DNA of 64,000 nucleotides from positions 62,001 to 126,000 of the forward strand of contig JADJJY010000003.1 of NCBI GenBank assembly GCA_016706275.1, written 5' to 3'. Within the stretch, counting starts at the first letter, position 1; each line of letters begins with the position of its first letter. Position numbers and translations under genes: made by a program. Under the pieces are notes generated by a model. That model ran no database searches and was not told where the DNA came from. It worked only from the letters and a program-made list of their open reading frames with translations. Below are positions 54,154-64,000 of the stretch, piece by piece. The DNA comes from Chloracidobacterium sp. (GTDB lineage: Bacteria > Acidobacteriota > Blastocatellia > Pyrinomonadales > Pyrinomonadaceae).

Positions 54154-55197
54154 ATGGCTCTCAAGAAATCTGAACTTTACTCCTCACTTTGGTCCAGTTG
54201 CGACGAGTTGCGCGGTGGGATGGACGCTTCGCAGTACAAGGACTATGTGCTTGTGTTGTTGTTTGTTAAGTACATCAGCGACAAGTACGCTGGCCAGCCT
54301 TATGCTCCAATAACGATCCCCGAAGGGGCGAGTTTTAAGGATTTGGTCGCCCTCAAGGGGACGAGCGACATTGGCGATCAGATCAACAAGAAGATCCTCG
54401 GACCATTGGCAAAAGCTAACAATTTGTCCGAGATGGCCGACTTCAATAAGCCAGAACTACTTGGCAGTGGTAAGGAAATGGTCGATCGCCTTACCAATCT
54501 CGTTTCGATATTCGAAAGCCCTGCACTCGATTTTTCAAAGAACCGTGCCGACGGCGACGATATTCTGGGCGACGCTTACGAATACCTGATGCGGCACTTT
54601 GCCACCGAGAGCGGTAAGAGCAAGGGTCAGTTCTATACGCCTGCCGAAGTTAGTCGTGTGATCGCCCAGGTTCTTGGCATCCGGTACGCGAATACCACCA
54701 ACGACACGACCGTTTACGATCCGACATGCGGATCTGGATCATTACTCCTAAAGGTGGGCGATGAGGCTCGCCATAGTAAGGACGTTAAGGTCACGCTCTA
54801 CGGTCAGGAAAAAGATTCAGCTACAGCCGGCCTGGCACGAATGAATATGATCCTGCACGATCAGGCCACGGCGTTGATCGAGCAGGGCAACACGCTTACC
54901 AATCCGCTGTTCATGGACGGCCACACGCTCAAGACCTTTGACTACGTTGTCGCAAATCCACCATTTAGCGACAAACGGTGGAGTACGGGCCTGGACCCCG
55001 AGAACGATCCATTTGAACGATTCAGAGTCTTCGGAACGCCGCCGGGCAAGCAGGGCGATTATGCCTATTTGCTGCATATCCTCCGCTCGCTAAAGAGCAC
55101 TGGCAAAGGGGCCTGTATCTTGCCGCACGGCGTTCTGTTTCGCGGCCACCCAAAGGCCGCGTCACTTTGGCTCCGCTTTTTTTTAGTCTCGTTCTAA
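54154..55197 (+). pseudogene. hsdM: Truncated type I restriction-modification methyltransferase subunit (HsdM)
   Basis: 347 residues from the ATG at 54154. The N-terminal HsdM helical domain (ALKKSELYSSLWSSCDELRG) and N6-adenine methylase core are intact to motif IV: FYTPAEVSRVIAQVLG, VYDPTCGSGSLLLKV (AdoMet), VVANPPFSDKRW. After GACILPHGVLFRG homology stops and unrelated codons (HPKAASLWLRFFLVSF) lead to a TAA at 55195. About 150-250 C-terminal residues are missing, and there is no hsdS or hsdR nearby. A 7-bp perfect inverted repeat (CGCGGCC/GGCCGCG, 55141-55161) marks the break. Confidence 0.85.
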
Positions 55198-55567
55198 AAT
55201 CCGCAGCACATCAATGTGTTAAAAATAGTATGAGAAATCTTTTCACCGTAGTGATCCCTTTACTTACGCTTGGAACGGACGGGGTTCGCACAACCTGGTC
55301 CGACAGACGCCAATTGTTGGCACAAAGCGGCGCGAAGCAGTACGAACAAAGGATTACGCAGGTGGGGTACCATCCTTCAACGAGTGTACACCGTCATCTA
55401 TTACCTATGGCGAAACTGCAACCTGGCACCGGAGGTAATCGAATATTAGGCTTCATTCTTGTTATTATGTAGAATTTACGAGTTCAGAATTTTTTTTATT
55501 ATTTCAGCCGCTTTCTTTTCTTTTCTGCCTCATAGGTTAAGTGAAAGAAAAATAAGGAGCTATCTTG
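55198..55567. other. Junction region between truncated hsdM and the giant gene
   Basis: About 370 bases without a convincing gene. An open frame (55167-55472, plus) crosses it, but its product is not protein-like and starts inside hsdM. It may be deletion scar or damaged assembly. The end carries the AAGGAG (55554-55559) used by the giant gene. Confidence 0.5.
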
Positions 55568-58500
55568 ATGACCCAAGAGACGCATGCATCGCATTTTTAT
55601 CGTGGTTATACTGTCGTAGCGGCCGCTGTTTTGCTGTTTTCGGGTTTTCTTTTGCCTGGCAAAATGCTGCCACGTTGCAAACGAAAGAGGTAGGGGAGAA
55701 AAAGGACGGCGAACCGGCAGTATCTGTTCACGCGACGAAGCGTGGAAATCCGTATGTCAATTTTGAAGACGGACGGGCAATGGATCTCGGTGCGGATGCG
55801 GCCGCTTCGCAGCCGGTGGCTTTGGTTTCGGCGGATTTTGATTCGGATGGGGTAGCGGATGTGATCACGGCGGATGCAAGCGGCGCACTGCAGTTGTTGA
55901 AAGGCATTGGCCCTGCAAATTTCGCATTAGATCCGACGGCGAAGGAGCAACGACGACCAGAACCTTTTTCAGCGTTTGCGACGGGAGCCTCGTTGGGCAT
56001 CGCGCCGGATTTCTTATTTGCCGGAGACTTTAATGCTGATGGCAAACAAGATGTATTTGCGGCGGTCAAAGGCGACAGCCGTATTGTTTTTTTGAGGGGC
56101 GACGGATCTAGGCATTTTTCCCAGGCTGTAGATGTGGCGGTTAGAGGACGTATCACGTCTATCGAATCTGGCGAGATCGGACGGCCGGACGGCCAGGCGG
56201 ACATCGCGGTGGCCTTCACAAACAAAACCGGTTCGTTTCTCGCGGTATTTGAACATCCGGAGGGAGCATTTACGCACAAGCCTGACATCATAAGACTTCC
56301 CTCAGCGGCGTCGGCAATTGCAATAGGCAATATGGATGTGGATTTCTATTCCGATATAGCCGTCGCCTGCGGGAGTGAGCTGACGATCGTCCACGGTCGC
56401 GGACAGGCATATCCATGGGACATCGACCCAAAGCTCGGCATCAAACGCCCGCCGCCGGTCGTTGCGACGCGAAGAATGCCATTCGCCATCTCAGGCATGA
56501 CCATCGGCCGTTTCGGTAATAAGCGCGGCCAGACACTCGCTCTGTTAGGCGGCGACGGCAATATTTATCAACTCGAGCGGAACCGGAGAGAAGCTCCATC
56601 TAACAACAAACTGCCCGACGACGCCCGTAAAATGGCGGTTTCTGCACCGTTCATTCCAAGTGGCGCGGAACCGCGCAACCTGGCGTCGATCGCCGAACCG
56701 CCGATGACGCCCGAACTGGCCGAACGTTACGGCATCCCAATGATCGACACGAGCGACGTCAGGTCTGGAAGCTATGCGGAAATCCTGACTAAACGGCAGG
56801 ATGAGGCGGTGGAGAAATATAAAAACACGGACAAAAAAGAACTCGAAAAGCTGATGGCCGCAGGAATTCACAAATCCGCCGAATTTAAGGAAAGAGCGAA
56901 GCGAGCATATTTGCGAAGCATTTCGGGCAAACCTTCGACGCTGGGAAAATGGAGTGTGGAAACGCTCATCTCCGGTTCACAGTTGGCTAATGCTTCAGCT
57001 TCAAAGTCATCACGGAAAATGCTTCGCGTGAATGTTTCGAGCAGCAATCTGGACGATATTTTGTTGGTTGATTCAATTGGTAATCAAATTCAAATCGTTA
57101 CGCAAACAAAGGCCGAAAATCAAAGACCGACTACCGAAGTCATAGATTTGGAAACGGAAGGCAGTCCACTGGCAGTTTTGCCGATGCGTTTGAACATTGA
57201 CGCCCTTAGCGATTTGGTAGTTTTGCACCAAGGTGCGTCAGTTCCTAGCGTCACAATGACAGCTCCGGCGCAAAATTTTATCGTTACTTCAAATAATGAA
57301 ACGGGCGATTGCCTGGGTGCGAACCCGTGTAGTCTGCGAAATGCAATTTTGCTTGCCAATCAAAGTCCGGGAATGGATTTTATCGGTTTCAGTTTTGGCG
57401 GCGTTACGATAATCGCGCCCGATTCACAGCTTCCGGTTATCACAGACCCAGTGATAATTTATTCCGCGCCGGGTGTCAACGGGTTGCCGCGAATCGAAAT
57501 TACAGGCGTGAATATCACCACGGCGGCGGACGGTTTGAAAATTCGCACTAGCAATACGACCATCGCCGGTTTGACGGTTAATGAATTTACAGGCGTTTTT
57601 GATGGAAACGGCAGTTTAATCGGCGGCAACGGCATCACGATCGAAAGCACGACCATTTTTACAAATAATGCTAACAATTGGGTGTTTGGAAATTATCTCG
57701 GCACAGATGTGACGGGCAGTTTGAGCAAAAGCAATGATGGGTCGGGTTTGAATATCTTTGACGCGGACAATAACCAAATCGGCGGGACCGGACCGAGCGA
57801 AGGCAATGTTATTTCGGGTAATGGTTCACTGCAAACCGGCGGCGTGGGAATTTCTATGACCGCCGGAAACGATAATTACTTTTGGGGAAATATTCTTGGT
57901 TTAAACTCGCTCGGCACGGGTAAAATACCAAACAATTCAGGATTCTTTTTTACCGGAAGCAACAATCTTTTCGGTGGCGACGGAGCGGGAATGGGCAATA
58001 CGGTTTCGGGTAATGGCAGATCGAATTCGGATCCGAATATCTGTGCAGGTTTAGGAATAGATGTTCGAATTCTTATCAATCTCGACTCCGGAGAACTTTT
58101 GACTCTAAATAACAATCTGAAAGGCAATCGCCTGGGAACAAATCCGGCGGGAACCGTGGGCTTGGGAAATTGCTTGCAAGGGATGAAAACAAGTCCGCTG
58201 ACTCAAACGACTGTCGGCTCGATTACGCAAAACGGACGCAATATCATTTCCGACAACGGCTATGATGCGATTTCTTGCGGTGAAGTCGTATATGGAGATA
58301 ATAACCCAAGCGAAGGCGGTTTTTGCGATATTTCGGGAAACAATATCGGCACGGACGTTAGCGGAACAATAGCCATTCCGAATGATCAGCGCAATGCTGT
58401 CGGGGGGCTAATGAGACTGACGGGGGTGGTCCAGATAGACAATAATCTTTCGCTTTCAAATGTCGGCGCGCCGGGCGGGACCACGGCGGGCGGTGCCTGC

Positions 58501-61500
58501 ACAGGTTTTTGCAACCTGATTTCGGGCAATATGAGTGGCGTTCCTTCAAGCGGTGCGCTCATACGCGAAGGCTATGGCATCTTCGGTATCTTCAGCAATT
58601 ACATCGGGACAAATCAAAATGGCGATCAGACACTTTCAAACTTTGGAGGTGTAGGTGATTTCGGCCGGTTATCTGAAACGTACATTGGGAAGGGTGTTCC
58701 GGGTGTCCCGTTAGGAAACGTATTTGCGGGAGAGACGTCCAATGGATTCGCTGCCGCGATCACCAGCGGCAGCAGCCTTTTCTTTAATGGCGAAAACCCA
58801 AGCTCAACATCATACATTGAAGCCAACTTGATCGGGACGGACAAAACCGGGACATTCGCATTACAGCCCGGTGCTGGCTCAGGAACCATTGGGATAAACG
58901 TTCTAAATCAATTCACTACGACCACCTTCATCGGCGCGGCAGAACCTTCCGCCCGAAACATCATTTCGGGACATAAAATTAGTAATGGAGGCGGCGGAAA
59001 TGGCATTTCTATTGTCCAGAGCGGCGGGCAAACCAAGATCGTCAATAATCTCATCGGGTTGAACAGTTCGCTAAATCCGCTGGGCAACGAGGGCAACGGG
59101 ATCAGTGTCAGCGGTTCGGGGGTAGTTATAGGCGGAACTGATCAGGAAATAAATCAAATCGCCTGGAATGGCACAACAGGAAACACTTTTGCGGGCGTGC
59201 TGGTTTCCGGCAACTCCTACGGAAGCTCCATCCGAAATAATTCGATCCACGACAATGTCGGGTTAGGAATTGATCTAACCGGCGGCAATAACAACCAGGG
59301 CGACGGTGTGACCGCGAATGATTGCCGCGACTTCGACACTGGCCCGAACGATCTTCAAAACTTCCCGCTGCTTGAGGCTCCAGTATTTAATGCGAACGGC
59401 ACTTTCACGGTCAGTGGAGCTCTGCTTAGCCTTCCGGTAAACGATTACACGATCGACTTTTACTCTAATACCTCGGCTGACTCGACTGGCCACGGGGAGG
59501 GCGGGAGTTACGTAGGTTCGGCCAACGTTCGAACTAACGGCAACGGCGTTGCACCTATAAGTTTCACGTCCAGCGTAGTCGTACCTCCCGGTATCGCGAT
59601 TTCAGCAACCGCGACGGATAGATTTGGGAGCACCTCAGAATTCTCTTGTAACGCCGGGGCGACCTGCAGCGACAGCCTGTCTGCTAAAACGAAAGACTAC
59701 GAGGCCCTTGCCGTAACTTGCCCTCTCGTAGATCCGATCATCGTCAATATTGCTACCGACGAGGTAGATGATCCTGTGAGCCTCGGACAAAATGTCTGCG
59801 ACGTTGACACTGTCACGCCCGAAAACCAGTGCAGCCTTAGGGCAGCGATCCAAGTTGCGGAACGCCGGGCAGGGTTTGACCGGATCGAGTTTGCGATTCC
59901 GGGCGCCGGTGTTCACACAATTTCACCGGTGACTTTCTTGCCTACGATCGAAGATCCAGTGGTGATCGACGCAACCACTCAGCCGGGCTATAACGGCTTA
60001 CCATTGATCGAATTGAGCGGCGTGAGTATCGTGCCCGATCCCAATTGCTCTGGATGCTCTGGGGGCCTTTCGCTTGAAGCAAATAATTCAACCATTCGTG
60101 GGTTTGCCATCAATCGGTTCTATTCACAAATTGGGATTGGTGGCGATAAGAACCGTGTGGAAGCTTGCTTTATCGGCCTCAACCCGGACGGTCTCTCGGC
60201 TCCTCCTTTAGATTCGAATCCCGAGCGTCAACAACGTTATGGCATCAGCCTTCTTGGAACCAACCATACGGTCGGAGGCGCACAGCCATCGGATGGGAAC
60301 GTTATTTCGGGAAACAGGGACGGCGTTTATTGGCAGATCGCGGGCGGAATATATATCAACAACAATAAAATTGGGACGGACCGGACCGGAATGGCCGCAA
60401 TTCCGAATGGGACGGGAATCCATGAGATCGGAGCGAGTCAGGCACCTACCCTCCAAAATGTAATCGAGAAGAATCTTATCTCAGGTAATTCAGGTGAGAA
60501 CTCAAATACTGGATTTGGAATTTTTATTGACGAGTCAACTATTCCATTTATTATTCGTGACAATACTATCGGAGGGAATGCCAACCTATCTGCAGCGCTC
60601 CCTAATAGCGGCTCTGGGATCTTCGTGAAAGGCAACCTCTTTCAAGAGGGGCTTCTTCTCGTGACGATTCGCGGGAATACGATCGTCGGGCACAATGGCA
60701 GCTTAACCACAACTTCCCGCGCCGCGGGCATTAACCTAACAGACGGAACTAACTATACCGTGGTCGATAACTTTATCGGCGTGACCCCTGCCGGACTCAA
60801 GATCCCCAACGCAAACGGGATCGAGATCCGAGCAGCCGGGGAGCTACACGGCGCGCTAGGCCCTGGTAATACCATCTCCGGCAATACACTTTCCGGGATC
60901 CGACTAAAAACGTTCACGGACTTCTCGGTAACCAACGCTAAAATTACCGGAAATTCTATCGGGGTGAATGCCGCGAACGATACAAACCTCGGAAACGACG
61001 AGCACGGTATCTCTTTTGAGGGGGCGGTGCTAGGAGCGGAGATCGTTGACAATATTATCTCCGGTAACGGTCAGGCCGGCATCTCTCTGCCGCCAGAAGC
61101 GATCAATAGCGAGATCCACGGCAACATTATCGGCACCGCCGCCAATAACGGCAACCCTGCGATTCCCAATCGAACCGGGATCGAGATGCTGTCGGCAAAC
61201 AACAGGGTCTATGAGAATACCATCTCGGCAAACATAGACGCAGGCATTGATATCTTTCATTCATCGAATAATAACGTCTATAACAATACGGTCAGCGATA
61301 ATTCCAAGTTTGGCATCCTGCTCGGCAACACGACGCCTGACGTATTTGACAAGCACCAGGTAGGAGGAAGGCCCTCTTCGAGCATTTCGCCCGTCGACGC
61401 GAACCTTCCCGTCGAAAATAATGAAATTTATCGCAATCGGTTGGAGCGTAATGGGGTTGGGATCGCTATCTCCGAGGGTGCAAATAATAACGTCATTGGC

Positions 61501-63480
61501 AGCACCGTTTCTTTGACGCTCGGCTTAGGAAACACCATCTGCGGGAATGTTGAGGGTGTGGGCTATGGAATATTCATGGGTAACACCAGCTTCGTGCAGG
61601 GTGACCTCATAACGAAGTTGCCGTCAGGAAACCAAATTGTCGGCAACCGGATCGGGGAGAACGTGGCACATGAACCGTCCCCTAACAATGTCGGAATCGT
61701 GATCTTTCAGGCGCGAAATAATTTCATCGGCGGGGTTCTACCCTCCTCCGGCGTGCCCATCAGAAACATTGTTGTAGCAAATCATGAAGATGGAATCAGG
61801 ATCGGCGGGAATCGGACCAAGGGAAATCAGATCGCCTTTAACAGTATCGGCGTTTCTGATCTTTTTCCGGACAACAGCAGCTTTGGCAACGAGGCGAACG
61901 GCATCTATGTCAGCGACACCTCACCGAACGATATCAAGAATAATATCATCGGTTGGAATCACGCCAACGGGATCAGCGTTTTTGGGTTGGTCTTGCAGCA
62001 GGGCGATGTCAACTCCCTCCTGATCTCAGGCAATTCCATCGGAACAGTGAATGCCGCTGGCATTGGCAACATTAACGCCGGCATTAGACTAGACGAGGTG
62101 CAAGATGCGCTTATAGGGTTAAGCGGCGATCCGAAAAATATCATTACCGGAAATGGCGGCGATGGGATCCTCATCGAAGGCGGCAGCTCGGGACGCAACG
62201 TGATCGTCAATTCGATCATAGGCACCAACGAGTCCGGCGCCGCGAAGATCGGTAACGGTGGCAATGGTATTCGCATTATCGGCGGTCGGGAAAATACCAT
62301 TGGGGGCGTTCAGAGCGTTGGCAATATTATCTCGGGCAATGTTCTCAACGGCGTATTGGTCAGCAACTCCACGCTCAACAAGATTTACGGCAATCGCATC
62401 GGCGTCATCAATGGCGCTGACGGTAACAATCGGAAACTGGGGAACGGCCTCAACGGGATCAAACTATTCGAAACTAGTCACACAGCGATCGGCGATCCGG
62501 TTCTAAACGGCTATCGCAACTTCATTGGCGGCAATCAATCGGGCATCGTGCTTCAAGGAGGCACGACCGGGTTTACCCTCATCAAGGGCAATTTCATCGG
62601 CACTGACACCGTCGATACCAACCTAGGAAATGTGGCGGACGGGATCTTTATCACGGAGGCAGCGGCGCGAAACGTAGTTGGCGGTGTCGCCGAAGTAGGA
62701 TCCGGAAACAGAATCGCTTATAACGGCGGAGATGGCGTGCGAGCCAATGAGACAGCCGGATGCTGCAACGTGATCGATCCGAATACTATCTATGGCAATG
62801 TCGGACTTGGCATCGACATCGGTTTGCCGGGGGTTACTCCAAACGATCCAGGAGACGGGGATACGGGAGCAAACAATTTGCAAAATTACCCGGAGATCAC
62901 AAACTTCTTGATCAACGGCAGCGGGGACCTGGTCGTCTCTTACAAGATCGATTCGTTGTCTTCCAATTCCAATTACGGGGTCGGCGGCATCTATGTCGAG
63001 TTTTTCAAAGCCGATTCCGGTGGGGAGGGCAAGCTTTTCCTCGGGCTAGATTACTACACGATCCTCGATCATGGCCCGGGACCTCCGGGCATAAAGGTCG
63101 TGAATCTCGGGAACGCCACGGCACTTGGCTACGCGACCGGTGACCGTATCACGTCGACCGCAACTGATGCTGACGGGAACACGTCAGAATTCTTCCCGGC
63201 GGCTGCGCCGACCGCAGCCGGAGTCAGCCTTTCGGGACGTGTATTGAAAGCGGATGGACGCGGCATAACAAATGCTAGGGTCGTCGTCACAGGCAACTCG
63301 CTGACGCAGGCGCGTAATGTCGTCACCAGCCGAAGCGGAGCTTACAGCTTCGATGACCTTCAAGCCGGCGAAACATACATCGTCACCGTACGCAACCGAC
63401 GCTATATGTTCACCACGCCTAGCCGCGTGATCAGCCTCGTCGATAATGTTACGGATGTCGATTTTGTCGCCGAGCCATGA
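55568..63480 (+). CDS. Giant secreted beta-propeller/beta-helix protein, with an apparent frameshift in its signal peptide
   Basis: About 2,640 residues. AAGGAG lies 8 bases before the ATG at 55568. The signal peptide (TVVAAAVLLFSGF) is in one frame; the rest is in another, open back to 55459 but without a signal. One extra T in the ggTTTTc run near 55640 would join them (GFSFAW). Domains in order: FG-GAP/VCBS-like blades (ADFDSDGVADVITAD, AGDFNADGKQDVFAAV); CSLREA-type motif (PCSLRNAILLANQ, ~57,327); right-handed beta-helix of many NxIGTDxxG and GNVISGN repeats; second CSLREA (QCSLRAAIQVAE, ~59,830); a second beta-helix; and a carboxypeptidase-regulatory-like tail (SGRVLKADGRGITNARVVV). Probably surface-exposed or secreted; function unknown. 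Confidence 0.8.
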
Positions 63481-63805
63481 AGTCGTTAAGGCCCGTGTTA
63501 TCAAACAACTCGCGGGCCCGCTGTCGCTCATTTTCGGGTAACACTTGGATACTTCAAATAGCCTTGTTTGACTCTCCCTAGTGTTTGTTTGAAATAATTC
63601 GTTGATTAAATACTAATTCCAAGCAGACGAGTTCTTAGTTAGCTGCGGCTAAAGGAGATCAAATTTCTTTCAGAATATTTCAAGTGTGCCACTAGTGTGC
63701 CAACTCAGCCATAGTGACAGGAACTAGGCATAACCAATCTAAACTAAACCCCAACAGAAAAGAAGATGCTCAAACTTAGGAAAACCAAGATAAACCCATT
63801 TTCGA
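63481..63805. other. Non-coding right end of the element
   Basis: No gene. GC-rich hairpin GGCCCG / CGGGCC (about 63489-63519) lacks a T-run. GTGTGCC occurs twice at 63684-63701, similar to the repeat beside the integrase at 42569-42592, a candidate integrase arm site. Confidence 0.55.
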
Positions 63806-63855
63806 GATTTGTAATCAGTAGGTCGTCGGTTTGAGTCCGACAGGTGGCTCCATAT
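63806..63855 (+). repeat. attR (50-bp direct repeat of the tRNA-Thr 3' part)
   Basis: Identical to 42454-42503, containing the anticodon loop to CCA of tRNA-Thr. It lacks the 5' half, so it is not a gene. It marks the right boundary of the integrative element. Confidence 0.92.
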
Positions 63856-63858
63856 TTT

Positions 63859-63897
63859 AAAAGGGCTTCAGCGTTTTCTGCTGAAGCCCTTATTTTG
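63859..63897. terminator. Terminator downstream of attR
   Basis: A strong stem AAGGGCTTCAGC / GCTGAAGCCCTT around GTTTTCT, followed by ATTTTG. It may be the ancestral tRNA-Thr terminator now separated from its gene. Confidence 0.75.
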
Positions 63898-63920
63898 TAA
63901 TGTAGCGAGAAATGTAGCGA

Positions 63921-64000
63921 CTATGCGCCAACCGCACGCTCTTTCCCCTCATTTTCGAGGCGAACGGCCTCCATTCTTTTCATTGCCTCGAATTGGTGTT
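63921..64000 (-). CDS. C-terminal end of an unidentified protein, possibly a second integrase (runs off window)
   Basis: The frame enters from the right edge (HQFEAMKRMEAVRLENEGKE then RAVGA) and stops at the TAG complementary to 63921-63923. Just beyond the stop is TGTAGCGA twice (63901-63921), which parallels the tandem GTGTGCC beyond the known integrase stop. The 26 residues carry no catalytic motif, so integrase identity is a guess from position. Confidence 0.4.
   Translation of the reverse strand, partial: HQFEAMKRMEAVRLENEGKERAVGA

Larger units (their letters stand above)
42454..63855 (+). mobile_element. Integrative element in tRNA-Thr (~21.4 kb)
   Basis: A perfect 50-bp direct repeat covers the anticodon-to-CCA end of tRNA-Thr plus three bases (42454-42503) and recurs at 63806-63855. 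A tyrosine integrase gene lies just inside the left repeat, next to an Xis-like gene. The interior has replication-type (CHC2 zinc finger, DUF3987), terminase-small-like, regulatory, HicA/HicB-like, truncated hsdM and giant secreted-protein genes. No structural phage genes or conjugation genes were seen, so it is closest to a phage-satellite-like or cargo-carrying island. Mobility needs a helper or is lost. Confidence 0.9.

Noticed and set aside
55141..55161. Palindrome CGCGGCC/GGCCGCG as a terminator
   Set aside because: It is inside the hsdM frame and the T-run starts 17 bases later, too far for a normal terminator.
55167..55472. Plus-strand frame after hsdM
   Set aside because: Starts inside hsdM, composition is not protein-like, no motif recognised.
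63806..63855. Second tRNA-Thr gene
   Set aside because: Only the 3' part is present, without the acceptor 5' strand or D arm; it is the att repeat.

Overview
The window looks like a chromosomal segment of an Acidobacteriota bacterium, most likely class Blastocatellia (Pyrinomonadaceae-like). This is an inference from gene content: a compact microcompartment locus with three EutN-type pentamers, one hexamer and a class II aldolase; secreted FG-GAP and beta-helix proteins sharing a carboxypeptidase-regulatory-like tail; a DUF1800/DUF1501 pair; a PASTA-less Ser/Thr kinase; and moderately GC-rich housekeeping genes (dnaX, ruvA, ruvB, gyrA, pgsA). No 16S gene is present, so the assignment is not proven.

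Layout. 1-2411: a gene tail, two tRNA-Ser genes flanking aqpZ, and an exported protein of unknown function. 2494-4678: a wrecked secreted FG-GAP gene interrupted by G/C homopolymers that look like assembly damage. 4733-9717: a small unknown protein, dnaX with an A9 slippage site, and a TPM / nucleotidyltransferase / LemA operon. 9719-12036 (minus): the microcompartment operon. 12109-17162: a membrane protein, ruvA, a CPBP protein, ruvB and a secreted protein. 17459-24840 (minus): a six-gene copper/silver RND efflux operon. 25100-30303: gyrA, a tandem PilZ protein and a Ser/Thr kinase. 30332-36222: an AT-richer patch with a PLD/SF2 helicase/DUF3427 protein, vsr and an AlkA-like glycosylase, invaded by palindromic repeats, two of them inside coding sequence. 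36470-42190: DUF1800/DUF1501, pgsA and an exported protein.

42454-63855 is an integrative element in the 3' half of tRNA-Thr(TGT), bounded by a perfect 50-bp direct repeat. It carries an integrase, an Xis-like regulator, a HicA/HicB-like pair, a DUF932 / HD / His-phosphatase-ParB operon, a CHC2 + DUF3987 primase-helicase module, a terminase-small-subunit-like protein, a truncated hsdM and a giant secreted beta-helix protein of about 2,600 residues as cargo. No capsid, tail or conjugation genes are visible, so the core resembles a phage-satellite-like island. Just outside the right boundary the last residues of another protein, perhaps the integrase of a second element in the same tRNA, run off the window.

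Main points of interest: the tRNA-Thr element and its cargo; a roughly 56-bp double-hairpin repeat with compensatory stem changes that also sits in frame inside a glycosylase gene; the dnaX A9 slippage site with stops in both shifted frames; and the minimal microcompartment operon whose aldolase ends in a candidate encapsulation helix.
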